Assembly (NCBI RefSeq): GCF_958298935.1 | Contig: NC_084942.1 | Coordinates: forward strand, 14,081,501-14,145,500 | DNA length: 64,000 nt | Direction of reading: 5' to 3' | Origin: Phragmites australis | Lineage: Eukaryota > Streptophyta > Magnoliopsida > Poales > Poaceae | Part shown: positions 45,206 to 57,779 of the stretch, piece by piece | Numbering within the stretch: the first letter of the stretch is position 1 | Layout of the letters: each line of letters opens with the position of its first letter | Program-made: the position numbers and the translations under genes | Notes under the pieces: model-generated | What the model was told of the DNA's origin: nothing | What the model saw: the letters and a program-made list of their open reading frames with translations, nothing else | Databases searched by the model: none

Positions 45206-45491
45206 CAGACCACCTTTCTTAGGGAAATGACAGTCGTGGCGATACGACCTTTACATCCGCAATTGTAGCAAGGGCCATGAATACCGATACTCAGATTGCT
45301 TCCTTGACTTCCGGCAGATCGCTGAGGTTGCACTTGAGGAGGAGGATACGGTCGACGAATCATCCACATCAGCTGTGGAGGAACCGAAGTTGCAGTTCGT
45401 GGAGGAGGGAGTCTAGAGCGAGGGCGTTAAGAGTTGCCACTTGCTGATGCTAGTATGACCCTCTTGCACTTCTTTTCTTCTTGGTGGCGCT

Positions 45492-46235
45492 TCACTGTGT
45501 GTTCCACTGTGATTGCCTTACTAGCTTGTTAAAGTCCTCAAACTCGAGAGCTACAAGCTTCTCTTGCATCTTGGTGTTAAGTCCACCGAAGAACCTCTCC
45601 TGCTTCCTCTCGTTGGTGTTCACTTCCTCAGTTGCATATTGAGCCAAATAATTGAATTCCTGCCCATACTCCATCACCGTCTTGTTTCCTTGCTTGAGAT
45701 CAAGAAAGGCACGCCTCTTGATATCCAACATGCCTTTTGGGATATGATAGACACGGAATGCCTCACATAACTCCGCCCATGTGAAATGATAGTCAGTAGG
45801 GTGCATAGCGATTTGGTTGGTCCACTAGGCACTTGCCGCTCCTTGAAGTTGATGTGCGGTGTAGAGAACCTTCTCATGGTCCCTGCACTAAATAAGAGCG
45901 GGATTTTTCTCAATGGTGCGAAGCCAATGATCTGCATCCAAGGGATCATTCGCCTTGGTGAAGGTAGGGGGCTGGGTTAAGAGAAAGTTGGAGTAGTCAT
46001 GTCGATGATCAGCTCCACGATTGCCATGGGGAGTGGTGTTCTGAACAAGCGCTTGGAGAAGAAGGGTTTGGTCTTGGCGGTTTTGCTCGATCTGCATTAA
46101 TACATCGGCCAAGGTCGGAGGAGGAGGTGGTGTAGGTGGTAGAGGTGGTTCTTGCCCTCCAGAACCCTCCAGGCGTTTGTTATTGGCTCCAGTGCGGGTT
46201 CTCATCCTGTTGTTACTCAAAGTCAGCAACGACAA
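45492..46235 (-). pseudogene. Gypsy gag
   Basis: From ATG 46235 the frame has a Pro-rich N-terminus (PPLPPTPPPPPTLADVL), then QPPTFTKANDPLDADHWLRT and, after two in-frame TAG codons (~45886 and 45825-45827), the retrotransposon gag core WAELCEAFRVYHIPKGMLDI, FLDLKQGNKTVMEYGQEFNY, FFGGLNTKMQEKL. The second TAG sits where WW is usual in this family. Otherwise the frame is intact for ~250 codons. Gag would form the particle shell. Confidence 0.85.
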
Positions 46236-46684
46236 GGGTGAAAGAAAAGATGAACAATAGACTTCAATTTAGAAAATTGAAATAGGTTGGATCAAGGCAT
46301 GAGATGCTCGTGAGAACATCTTACAACAGGGGATAATGCATGTTCAAAGACAAGGTGCAACATGGGTATGCACGTCGCCTAACTCACTGCTCACAACATA
46401 TTCTGCGCAGGTGTTAGGAGTTGGACACTAGCATCGGCGGCCAGACCGCTGCCATGGCAGTCAGACTGTTGGGAGGTCTGGCGCCAGGCAGTAGCCTTTC
46501 CATCACATTCCACACACATCACATTATTCAACAATGAAAATAAACGCGGTCCAACAATCACGATCGTCCTCTTGATAAGTTTATGAATACATTACACTTA
46601 GGGGCATAATATAGCTAATTAATCGTCCTATTATCCGTGAATAAAAAGCTACGCCCTATTACATGGTTCTCAGCTCCAACTAGA

Positions 46685-47510
46685 CTAGAACCACTCGCCA
46701 TACGGAGCTCTAGCAAAATCCTCAGGAAATTCATCCAAAAGATGAGCTTGAGGAGATCCTGTGTTGTTAGGAGCACTTGGGTGCGTAAGATGTTGTGACT
46801 CACCTAACAACATTTCCCTCATTACATTTGAACTATAAAACTGGGGCACTTGCAATCCATTGGATGCTCTCGCACCTTGTCCACGGGGATGAGGTACCCG
46901 TGTGCCTAGCACCACCGGAAAACGGTGAAACTGAGGTGCCCTTCCCATATGGAGTTTTATGGCCTTATCCATACAACACCTCGTGGTTAACCAATCCGTG
47001 GCGCACTTGCAATTCCATCGCACGTTTCAGTCGGTTGTAGTGTCTTCGTGTCTCCCATAGTTCTGCCATGGCGCAAGGATATGATTGGTCCAAGGAACGA
47101 ACCAACTCTACCATGCGGTGCTCATTTAGTGAGGCTGCGTCCGGAATGTACTCAAAGGTGTTGATGTTGTTGCCTCCTCGAAAGGGAAAATGGATGAATG
47201 GACATCCATTCAGTGTGGGTATCTCGCCACGAAGGGCGATCATTGCCTTGTATGCCACAGCTTGAATCACCGTCTCTTCTGAAGTTCTAGTTGCTTCAAA
47301 ATAGTGAGGGCTGGCTACACCTTCAATGATACGCGCTCGGATGTACACGGTTGCCAAGTAATCCACCAAGTTGGGTCCGATTCATCGAGCATGCACCGTA
47401 TACTTAGGCGCAAACGTGAAATTTGCTCGCCAAAGCATCTCGCGGGGGAGTGCTGGGAAACCCTCCACACCATCGGCACGAGTAGCCATCAGCATGGTAA
47501 AAGTGGCCAT
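46685..47510 (-). pseudogene. Extra ORF between primer-binding site and gag
   Basis: The minus strand reads ADGVEGFPALPREMLWRANF, TFAPKYTVHAR, a TGA at 47382-47384 (replacing a likely Trp), then IGPNLVDYLATVYIRARIIE and ETVIQAVAYKAMIALRGEIP and the C-terminal HRMVELVRSLDQSYP. A frame change near 46.98 kb leads to a last part ending at 46685. It has no gag, pol or envelope motif that I know. Additional ORFs upstream of gag exist in some grass gypsy elements; function not known. Confidence 0.55.
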
Positions 47511-47719
47511 CCTTAAGTAATGAAAGAAAGGAGAGATAGAAATCCATTTAATTACCTACGACATGAAGCAATAAGGGAAGACATAGCTCTAGGATGAGGG
47601 AGGGAATAAATTAAGCAACCAATCTTAATTTCAAATTTTTACTTCAATTAATGGTTCTTAATAGGGTTGCCAAATTTTATCTACCCACCTGTTACAGAAG
47701 CTAGGGTCACTCAGTTGAA

Positions 47720-47735
47720 CCTTGCTCTGATGCCA
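47720..47735 (-). other. Primer-binding site of the gypsy element
   Basis: The minus strand reads TGGCATCAGAGCAAGG, six bases after the LTR's terminal CA. It matches the complement of initiator Met-tRNA (TGGTATCAGAGC) with one mismatch in the first 12. Confidence 0.7.
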
Positions 47736-47741
47736 CACCTA

Positions 47742-49363
47742 TGAGAGCTGTCCAAATCGCCTTCGGCTTAATCGAACATGCCGACTGGCTATAAAGATGA
47801 GAGCTAGCACGAGCCCATCCACCGACGTGCCATGTGCTAACACACATCTAAACCGCACATCGCACCACCATTCGATTAAAACGAAAGCAATTCCAGTATT
47901 CCTGGTACATGCCTGTCAGGATCACACATGTACCTTTACAGACGTTCACTAAGATAAGGGACAACAAGTGTAACATTATATTACAACATAGGTTATCAGA
48001 GTAAAAGCAATTAGTGTCAAGTGATCCATGAACTTGACCCAAAACGAAGACTAGAAAATATATTACAACAAGTTCGTTCTAGTACATTCATCTAGATACG
48101 CAGCGGAAAAATATGTACAACAAAATAACAAAAGAAGCCAATGATGCTTTTTCCCTTAAGTATCACCTGGGTTAATCTCGTGTTGCTTGGGTTTACTCTT
48201 TCCCATCGCCGGCATCGGCGGAGTAAAAGTAACCAAACACCGGCTCATCCTGACCTGCAACAAAAACTCAACAATAGAATTATGAGTACGAAGTTGCTCA
48301 CAAGACTTACACATATGGACTCAAAGGATAATGCATTTGGTTGCGGCAAGAAAACTGAGCCATAAGCTAACACATTTGCTTAAATATAATTTTCATCATC
48401 TTAATGTGTACGCACCTAAGTATGAAGACTTAGGCGACTCAACTGACATGACTCACTTTTTCCCAAATCCTACCCATAGCTTAATGAATAACCATAACCA
48501 AGTGATCAACCCGAAGGAATCACATTAACCTTTACCTCTCATGCCCATCCCCGATGAGCATGACCAACATCTCAAGAACATCACGTGACTCTACGACGAA
48601 TTGTCAGGACACCAAGCAAGCTCATGACCGAGAGCGCGGCAATTCAAATTGTTCTTACAACACTGCAGGGGGGGGGGGTACATCTTTGCCCCACATGACA
48701 CGAGTCCATCCTCTCGGTCCTTATGACAACCTTTCTCATATGTGTTGCATCAGACCGGCCCATGCTACGCTGCGGATTATACCTAGTTTGCGTCGGGGCT
48801 CTTCCCTATTAGAAACCCCTAGGGTCCTCTCCACCGCAATATAAACTTCTCCATCTCATCATTTTTCTCGATACACCGCAGGGCCATAGTTAGTCGATGC
48901 ACAAAACATACAATATTCAGCTCATCCGGCCCATGTACGGATACGTGGTAAGTATGGTAAGTGTTGGGCACAGGCAAACATCGGTACGGTCCTTAATTAG
49001 CTTAAATGGGGCTACGACATATGAGACTCCTTTCTCATATGTCCCTACCACCCGTCCAAGTTTTGTAACCAACACACTTACCGCATTGACTTAACCATCA
49101 TCGTAGAGTTTATAATACATGTCCTATAACTCACGAACGATGGCGACATCCACCACTCGACTTCTACCGATACGCTAAGCATAGCTAAGCATTTATCGAA
49201 CACTAGACTTGATTCTAATCGTTACCTGTGGTTACAAGGATACAGCAACATGAATCATAAGGAAGGTAATGCAACAATATATGATCTACCCACTTGACCT
49301 TCATAACTGAAAACTTATTTAACGGAACTAACCCGTACAATAATAGCAAGTTCATACACATGG
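47742..49363 (-). repeat. Gypsy 5' LTR, inner part
   Basis: The left (U5-side) part of the 3.0-kb LTR, interrupted at 49363 by CACTA 2. It includes an 11-G run at 48668-48678. No genes; the frames here are chance. Confidence 0.65.
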
Positions 49364-49647
49364 CACTACTGTAGAACTGGGTTTATATGCCGCCCCATCA
49401 CTGTCGGCTCCTAATGGGCCGGTAGTGAAGGGAATCACTGTCGGTTCATAAGCCGTGCGGGAAGAATCAGCCAACATGGCTTACGAATCGGCAGTGATAA
49501 TGGTCATCACTGCTGGCTGGTGATTTGAGCCGGCAGTGATGCCTAGCTCCCTCATCACTGCTGGCTGAAGCCATTGATCGGCAGTGATATTAGAGCATCA
49601 CTGCCAGCTAGAAGTATGAGCTGGCAGTGATGTCTCGACTATATATA
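49364..49647 (+). promoter_or_regulatory. Left terminus, subterminal repeats and TATA box of CACTA 2
   Basis: About eight direct and inverted ATCACTGCYGGCT units run to ~49632, followed by TATATATA (49640-49647) and a GC-rich leader (49650-50400). This is the expected promoter of the TNP2-type gene. Confidence 0.65.
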
Positions 49648-50400
49648 CCGCGTCGGCTACGTCTTCCCAAATCCAGCGCCCCTTTCTGCCACCTCACTGC
49701 CGAGCCGCCACCTCCGACCTCCTCCTCCATGACCGAGCCTGTGGTGAGCTTCATCGAGTCACCCTCTTCCTTTCGTGCGCATCCGTTTCCTGTTGGCCCG
49801 ACATCGGCGCGGTCGTCCACAGTGACCGAGTCGCCGCCACCCGTATGTGCTCACAGCTGGCCGAGCCGCAGCCGGGCCCTCAGCACTTAGACCCCCTAGC
49901 AGGTTTCCCTGTAGCGTGCTGCGGCTCCCCGTGCGTTCGTCCGGCCACAAAACGCACTCCTCCCCCTATCCTCGTGCGTGCACTGCCGCTGTGCTGTTGC
50001 CGCCGTGCTCCGCCGCTGGTTGATTTTCGGTGATCGGCACCCACCACGTGTGGCACAAACATGAACCCCATGTTGCCCTAGTTCTGTGGGTGCTCTCGGT
50101 TGGTTGGGTTCCGCTGTCATTCGCCGCCAGCGAAGCCTGGCTGAGCCGTTGTCCAGGGCACTATGTGCCATGGCCTATGACCATTTTGACCACGCTAGTT
50201 CATCGTTGGCCCTCGTCTCTGACATGACCGTCTGCCTTTGTGTGCTGCTGCTGCTGCTATCCTTTGCCGGCTGAGCCGCCGTGCTGCTCGCTGCCAGCGA
50301 GCTCGTCCGACGCCGGCCATGGTGTCTGCCTGTGCAGACTGCTCTATAATGAGAATGCCTCAAGGCCATTTTGACCGAAGTCAACAAGCTGGCCCCACAT

Positions 50401-51089
50401 CCATCTCAATAGCTAGAGATTCCCTGGTGCAAAAAGGTTTAGGTAATTAGTAATCAAATAAAATCCCGGAAATTGTGAAATAGATTATTTGTTACACTAT
50501 TAAATAGGCCAAAAGCTTGTAAAATCCATAGGAAATATGTACTGATCAAAATTTCTATTTAACTTTTGTTAGCTTCATATGGTCATACTCTACTTATTAA
50601 AAATGATAGGAGCCATGAAATATGTACTGAAATTTCTATAGTTAATGAAATGTGTTTAAGCTTTAATAATTCATAATTGATTGTTGGTAATTCCAAAATT
50701 GGTGAAACAAATTTTGTTAGACTTTTTTATATTTTGCTTTTTAATGAATTAGAAAATTTCGCTATGATATTTAGGTATGTAGCAAGATCCAATTATATTT
50801 TTTGTATTTTATTTAATTAACAAGGTCCAATATAGAAACTTTATGTATGAACGTATTTATTTTTTAATTTTTACTTAATTAGTCCAACATAAGGGTTGAA
50901 TAATAATGAAAATTTCTAGGGATGACACTAACAAACATTCATCAGAAGCGGACGCGAAAGCATACAAAAGGTGGCTCCTCCAACCAGGGCCAATTGCGTG
51001 TAGGAGATGGCGAGGTAATTTATTTGTTGGTGATTGTAAAATATTCTAGATATTTTGAATATGGATTTATAATAATGATATAATTGTAG
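50401..51089 (+). other. Leader/intron region of the CACTA 2 transposase
   Basis: AT-rich, no coding frame. Lies between the GC-rich leader and the first coding exon at 51090, hence probably intron. Confidence 0.4.
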
Positions 51090-54000
51090 ATGGACAGAAG
51101 ATGGATGTACGATGTGACCCGTGTGAGCGTAGAGTACAAGAATGGCGTGGAGTGTTTCCTGGTAGCAGCCGCAGCACACAAGTCAAATACATGTGCTGTC
51201 CATGCGTCGATTGCGAGAACAAGAAACAGTTTTTCACCACCCAATAGATACATTCCCACTTGATGCCAAGGGGCTTTATGCTGGCTATAACTGTTGGACT
51301 GAGCACGGTGAAGCTGAGATCGTATAGGAAGGGCAACACATTAGGAGAGAAGACGAAGACTTGTGCACCGATATGCAGCCTGCCGGAGATATGTTGGTCG
51401 ATGATGATCTAGAGGAGATGTCGGCCGACGTTGACGCCGATGATCTGGAGCAGATGATGCGCGATGGAGTTGGGGAACTTCACCAATGAAAGAGAGTTTC
51501 AAAAGTTCCACCGTACGGCAGAGGACTCTAAAACACCGTTGTTTTCGGGCTGCGAGAAGGAGCACACAAAGTTGTGTACCGTGCTTTCACTGCTACAATT
51601 GAAGGTAAGCAACGGGTGGTCTGATATAAGCTTCACAGAGTTGTTATTGTTCTTGAAGAAATTACTTCCAAAGGAAAATGTGCTGTCAGAAAATACGTAC
51701 CAGACCAAACAGGTTGTGTGACTATTGGGGTTGGAAGCACAGAAAATACATGCATGTCCAAACAATTGCATGTTGTATCGCAGAGAGCATGCAGACTTGG
51801 AAGCGTGTCTCTTCTGTGGTGCAGCACGATACCAGCATGACAGTGATGAAGAAGATGTAGAAGGAAATAAGAAAATACCTCTCATCAAGGTGATGTGGTA
51901 TTTTCCTATAGTCCCCCGTTTGGAGCGCTTATTCGCGAACAAAAGGCATGCCGAACTGATGCGATGGCATGCCGAGGAGTGTAAGGATGATGGAATGCTG
52001 AGACACCCTACTAATTCTACGTAGTGGAGAAACATTAATAGGAAATACAAGAAGCCCGTTGCAGAAGATGTGAGGAATATAAGATTTTGGCTGAGTATGG
52101 ATGGGATGAATCCATTCGTCAACATGAGCAGTAGTCATAGCATCTGGCCTGTGACTCTATGTATCTACAACCTTTCTCCTTGGTTGTGTATGAAGTGAAA
52201 GTACATTATGATGCCGGTGCTGATACCAGGGCCAAGGAAACCTGGCAACGATATCGATGTCTACCTAAAACCATTAACAGAAGATCTTGTAATACTGTGG
52301 AACAATGGTGTGTAGGTATGGGATGAATACAAATGAGAGAACTTCACCCTACGCATAGTGCTGTTCATAACAATCCAAGATTGGCTAGCCCTTGGCAACC
52401 TAATGGGCTAGACTGTCAAAGGCTACTGTGCATGCGTGCATTGCTTTGATGAAACAGAGAGCTTGTGGCTGAAGAACAGCCAAAAAATGGTGTACCTAGG
52501 TCATCGTAAATTTCTTCACAAGGATCACCTGTACCGCAGCAACAAGAGAGCTTTTGATGGGAAGTTGAGATTCGATCACCTCCTAAGCATCGCACAGGAA
52601 GAAAGGTATATGGGATGATAAAGGGACTTAGGGTTATCCTTGGAAAGGGACGCGGGAGTACACTAGTTCTAAAATCTAATCTTAGAGCTCCTATGTTCAA
52701 AAAGAAATCTGCTTTGATGACTTAGCTTATTGGCTGGATTTGGTGGTTTAACACGCAATTGATGTCATGCACATTGAGAAGAACATGTGTGATAGCTTGA
52801 TTGGTACATTACTAGACATACCTGACAAAACAAAGGATACACTCCAAGCACGGAAGGACCTGAAACGTTTGAAACTCATACAGAATCTACATCCCGAAGA
52901 TATGGAAGAAGACAACAAATATCTTGGTCCCGCTAGCTATAGTCTTAGCAAGGTGGAGAAAATTGCAATGTGCAAGTGCTTGCATGGAATCAAAGTTCCA
53001 TCCGGTTACTCCGCAAACATAAAGAGAATAGTAAACATGAAAGATTTGAAATCAACTGGCATGGAGTCTCATGATTGTCATGTGATGATGACACAGATGC
53101 TTCCAATTGCGATTAGAGGTATTCTGCCGCCGAAGGTCTGAAACCGAATCATAAAGCTGTGTTCATTCTTCAACGCAATATCACAGAAGGCCATCGATCC
53201 GACCAAGCTAGATAAGCTGCACGAAGACGTGGTCGAGACTCTATCATAGTTTGAGGCGTGTTTCCCTCCATCGTTTTTTGATATCATGGTGCATCTTATT
53301 GTTCACATTGTGAAAGAGATAAGGATTTTTGGCCCTATGTTTCTGCACTAGATGTACCCTTTCAAGAGGTTTATGGGAGTTCTGAAGAAATATGTTCATA
53401 ACCGAAATCGGCTGGAAGGTTGCATGGCTGAAGGTTGGGGAACCGAGGAGGTCATTGATTTCTGCGTCAACTACATGAATCTCAAATCGATTGGTGTGCC
53501 AGTATCTCGCCATGAGAGGAGGCTACAGGGGAAAAGGATGATAGGTGCAAACTCATTCCGCACTAACGACCCTGTTTCATTCATGCAAGCACATTTCGTA
53601 GTTTTGCAACAATCAGTTGTAGTGGACCCGTATGTTGAAGAACACCAGAAGATGCTACGCACCAAAAACCTAGGGAAGTCCGATGTTTGGATTGCGTGAG
53701 AGCACTGAGATCATTTTTGGCGCCTGATTACATAAACAGGTGATGGATAAGCAAATAGAGTGTGCTCAATTGAATGTGTTGGCTCACGGACTGTTAACTA
53801 CAATCCTCACATTCCAAAGATATGACATAAATGGCTATACATTTTATACGAGAGCTCAGGATAATAAGAGCACCAACCAAAATAGTGGTGTCTGTATAAA
53901 TGCCTACGACTGCAATGGAAATAGGGAGACCTACTACGGATTCATAGAGGAGATCTGGGAGCTCGACTATAGAGTGTTAAATGTTCCTCTTTTTCAGTGC

Positions 54001-54348
54001 CAATGGGTCAGACTCCGAGGGGGCGTGAAGATCGACAAGTACGGTATGACTACAGTGGACCAAAAATTTGTTGGATACAGCGAAGCACCATTCATTGCAA
54101 ATGATGTTACACAAGTCTTCTATGTAAAGGACCCAGACCCGGCTAACAAGGAAGAGCGCCACGTGGTTCTTCAAGGAAAAAGAAGGATTTTCGGAGTGGA
54201 GAATATCGTCGATGAGGAAGATTACAATCAATTTGATGTGCTACCTCCTTTCGGAGAGCACATCGACCTAGGTCCCATGGAAGACACCGACGAACCTCCC
54301 TATATACATCGTGATCATAATGAAGGGCGAATCGTTAAAACAGATTAA
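51090..54348 (+). pseudogene. CACTA 2 TNP2-type transposase (TNPD), decayed
   Basis: Start MDRRWMYDVTRVSVEYKNGV at 51090. After a shift YMCCPCVDCENKKQFF (transposase-associated finger), then TNP2 (FHRTAEDSKTPLFSGCEKEH, HACPNNCMLYRREHADLEAC, VMWYFPIVPRLERLFANKRH), the LGHRKFLHKDHLYR segment, DUF4218 (IKVPSGYSANIKRIV, ESHDCHVMM, MYPFKRFMGVLKKYVHNR) and DUF4216 (DKYGMTTVDQKFVGYSEAPF, VVLQGKRRIFGVENIVDEED), ending at 54348. Stops include ones at 51247, 51719, 52022, 52196 and 53349. The order matches CACTA 1. It would bind and cut CACTA ends; it is inactive now. Confidence 0.85.
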
Positions 54349-55019
54349 GTAGCTTTATTTGCATATTAATGAAGGACACGAATTACTATGTATGAATTTG
54401 TTTTAGATGCAATTATACCTCACTAATATTATGAAAGCTTCAAATTGTAGTTTATGGTGGAAACTGTCTTTATTATTGAGCATATTGATTTTTTATTTTT
54501 AATGAATTAGCAATAGCACAAGCACTATTGCTATGTATTACTATTTTTGACTTTTAGTGAATTAGCAATAGCACTAGCATATTGCTATTTGCATATTACA
54601 TGATTTATATTAGATATAGCTATGAGCATATTTATTTTCAATTTTTAATGATTTAAAATATTTATCAATGAAATTATGATATATAGGAAGCTCCATTATA
54701 TTTTTTAATTAATTAGCAAGCCCAAATATAGAAACTTAGGTATGAACATATTTATTTTAATTTTTTATTGAATTAGAAAATTGAACCATGAAATTTAGGT
54801 ATATACAAAACTTAATTTAGGTATATACCAAGTTCAAATTTAGATAAATATGTTTTAGGATTTTAGGTCAATAGAGTGTTAATAAATATAGATAGTACAA
54901 ACTTAAGCTAAGACACTTGAGTAGCGCAGCAGTTTGTTCGGTCTTACTTGGGGCAGGTCGTGGGTTTGAGTCTCTGTGCGCGCGCGTAGCTATAACAAAT
55001 TTTTTGCTCCCCGCACCTG
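54349..55019. other. Gene-free spacer in CACTA 2
   Basis: Very AT-rich; the presumed 3' end of the transposase gene, with near repeats of GAATTAGCAATAGCAC (54505-54570). Nothing coding. Confidence 0.4.
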
Positions 55020-55311
55020 CAGTGAAAGGGGTTTCACTGCCGGTAAACATATTCGGCCGACAGTGAAAGTTGTTTCATTGCCGGTGGACTTCTTGGACCG
55101 GCAGTGATATTTGTTTCACTGTCGGTCGTCCTCTTGAACCGGCAGTGAAGGTACCCTTTCACTGCTAGTCGTCATATCACTGCCGGTGGACTTCTTGGGC
55201 TGGTAGTGATATTTGTTTCACTGTCGGTCGTCCTCTAGAGCCGGTAGTGAACGTACCCTTTCACTGCCGGTCGTCATATTGAGCATGTAGTGAAAGACCT
55301 CCCCTATAAAA
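55020..55311 (+). promoter_or_regulatory. Internal subterminal-repeat block and TATA box of CACTA 2
   Basis: About eight copies, direct and inverted, of TTTCACTGCCGGTMGTC-like units, the same as at the ends. TATAAAA follows at 55305-55311 and the GC-rich first exon after that. Position and content parallel 32120-32397 in CACTA 1. Confidence 0.65.
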
Positions 55312-55354
55312 GTGCTCGACGCCTGCGCCCTCTGACACTTCCCGTTACTAGCCT

Positions 55355-55815
55355 ATGCCCTCCGCCGAATCACCTCCCGACACTGAGGAGCCCACGCTAC
55401 CGTGCCTTGAACCCTTGTCCACCATCGCCGTCGCCGAGGACCACCACCTCGACACTGAGGAGCCCGCCGCCTCCTCACTGACGCCGAGGAGCCCGTGCTG
55501 CTGTGCACTGCACCCTCGTCCACCACCGACGTCGCCGAGGACCACCAACCCGAAGTCGAGGAGCCCGCCGCCTCCTCCCCGTTGAGCACCCCGATGCTGA
55601 GGAGCCCGCACTGCTATGCCCTGCGCCCTCGTCCACCGCCGCCATCGCCGAGGACCACCATCCCGACGTCGAGGAGCCCGCCGGCTCCTCCCCGATGCCG
55701 AGGAGCCCGTGCTGTCGTGCCGTGCGCCCTCATCCACCACCGCCGTTGCCGAGGACCACCACCCTGATGTCGAGGTAGGCCTCCCAGCTCCCCCTCCGTT
55801 TCCTTCTCCCCTTTG
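55355..55815 (+). repeat. GC-rich tandem repeat, first exon of the CACTA 2 second gene
   Basis: Four to five imperfect ~100-bp units, each with GCCGAGGACCACCA and GAGGAGCCCGCC. Frames are open on both strands because of composition. The unit lengths are not kept in phase, so the encoded Pro/Glu-rich peptide changes frame from unit to unit. Confidence 0.6.
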
Positions 55816-55827
55816 ATTCCTAGGGTT

Positions 55828-56275
55828 TCAGATGATAAGAACAGATGCTTGTGTGCTGGTCCTTTTGTGTGTTAAAATGAGAAGAGCAGATGTTGCCTTG
55901 GGTTTTTTGTGTGTTCAAATGATAAGAACAGATACTGCCTCGGTCCTTTTGTGTGTTCAAAAGATAAGAACAGATGCTGCCTCGGACCTTTTGTGTGTTC
56001 AAATGATAAGAACAGTTGATGCCTCGGTCATTTTGTGTGTTCAAATGATAAGAACATATGCTGCCTTGGTCCTTTTGTGTGTTCAAATGATAAGAACAGA
56101 TGTTGCCTCAGTTCTTTTGTGTGTTAAAATGATAAGAACAGATGTTGCTTGTGGTCCTTTTGTGTTCAAATGATAAGAACATATGCTGCTTGTGGTCCTT
56201 TTGTGTGTTCAAATGATAAGAACATATGCTACCTTGGTCCTTTTGTATTTTCAAATGATAAGAATAGATGCTTGT
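55828..56275. repeat. 42-bp minisatellite
   Basis: About ten copies of a 42-bp unit containing GATAAGAACAGATGCTGCCT and CTTTTGTGTGTTCAAAT. It lies in the presumed first intron of the TNPA-like gene. Because 42 is a multiple of three, both strands stay open by chance. Confidence 0.85.
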
Positions 56276-56862
56276 GAGTATTTCCCCTCTTCTGTTCCAG
56301 ATAGTACTGGTACATATTCCCTTTGCTCGATGATGAATTGATACACTGAGACTGGGCAATTTACTGAGTACAATAGTTTAGACCTGTGATTCTCGATCTA
56401 GTTGTCTGATATTTGTGGTAGCCCTTGGTGAGACTTGCGGCGGTTCTTGTTGGTCTGTACTTGTTTGAATCCTGTTGTTCAGTCTCTATTTCTGTCTCGG
56501 TAGGAAATTGATTGTCCTTTTCAGAATCTGTGCTCTCTGATTTGGTATAGCAGCAAAGTCCGATGTTTATATTGTGTAATTTTTGAGAATTCTGTCCAGG
56601 TTTTAATAACTAGATGAGAACTTAGTAAATTGTCTAGTCGTTGATGTACTCAATAGAACAATTAGGGGGCAAGATCTTGATTGTCCTGGGGCCAATTGTT
56701 ATTCATTTCCTGAGAGTACTTTTATACACCTACTGTCCAATTCTTGCTGTACACATGTCATCGGAAATTTTTGATTACGAATTGCTGTCATTTCTTATTA
56801 TCACATTATTATTTACAACACTTGTATCTTGGAATGGAACTGAGAGGCAATTTTGCCGATGA

Positions 56863-57010
56863 TGATATGGCTTGAGGATGCAAGAACATGGCCTTATTAG
56901 GTTCACATAATAGTGGAAGAAGAAGGATTTGTCCACAGATATGGCTCGAGGATGCAAGAACATGGCCTTATTAGGTTCACATAATAGTGGAAGAAGAAGG
57001 ATTTGTCCAA
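56863..57010. repeat. 74-bp tandem duplication
   Basis: Two near-identical copies beginning ATATGGCTTGAGGATGCAAG (~56865) and ATATGGCTCGAGGATGCAAG (~56939). Confidence 0.8.
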
Positions 57011-57779
57011 AGTGTGGTCAATGTCCTTCATCACTCTTATTTGTGCCTAATAAGGCCATTTGGTATAGCCACTGAGGCCGTATTTCTTTTGTACTTATGT
57101 TATATGTTGTATTAAAAATTACACTATTTTCATACTTGTTTTACTCCTATTATATCCAAGTTTTTTGCAAGAAATTTGAATAGTGTTGTATTATTTAATT
57201 TGAATAGTTTTTTGCAAGAACAATCTTTATTACTTTAGCCCACGGCTTGGCCATCAATGGAATGAGCTCCTGTAATTTATTTGTATTGTGTTGTAATGTA
57301 ACATGAACACTATTTTTTCTTCGCAGTAATATTTTTTGGTATTAGTGTGGTTTGTAGTATATCATTTTTGAAAATTCTCTAAAAGTTAGGACTGCTATGA
57401 CATGGTATGTTGTTCATCGTGGTCGGCAAAGTGGAGTGTTCTCCAGTTAGGAGGAATGCCACACACAAGTTAATGGATTCAAAGGAGCATGTTACAAATG
57501 ATACAAGTCCAAACATAAAGCTGTTGCGGCATACAACAGTCAAGTCATCCAAGCCGAGCTAAAATTGGCTAACTTCGAAAATAAGAAGAAGTGTGATTTC
57601 ACGTGTAAAGATGTCATAATCCTAGTTTTGGTTGTTCCCAAGGGGAGCCCATCCTGTGAAAGTGACCGACGCGACGCTATACCGGAAGGCCCCTTATCAT
57701 TATTTTGCTATGTAAGATGATGTGACTTGTAAGATCAATGTGTAAATTGTCAGTACCTTTATGCCTATTTTCCTATGTA

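Noticed and set aside
55348..55778. Overlapping Pro/Ala-rich frames on both strands
   Set aside because: Low-complexity tandem repeat; frames switch between units.
55828..56275. CRISPR-like array
   Set aside because: Repeats are contiguous 42-bp minisatellite units without unique spacers, in a plant genome.
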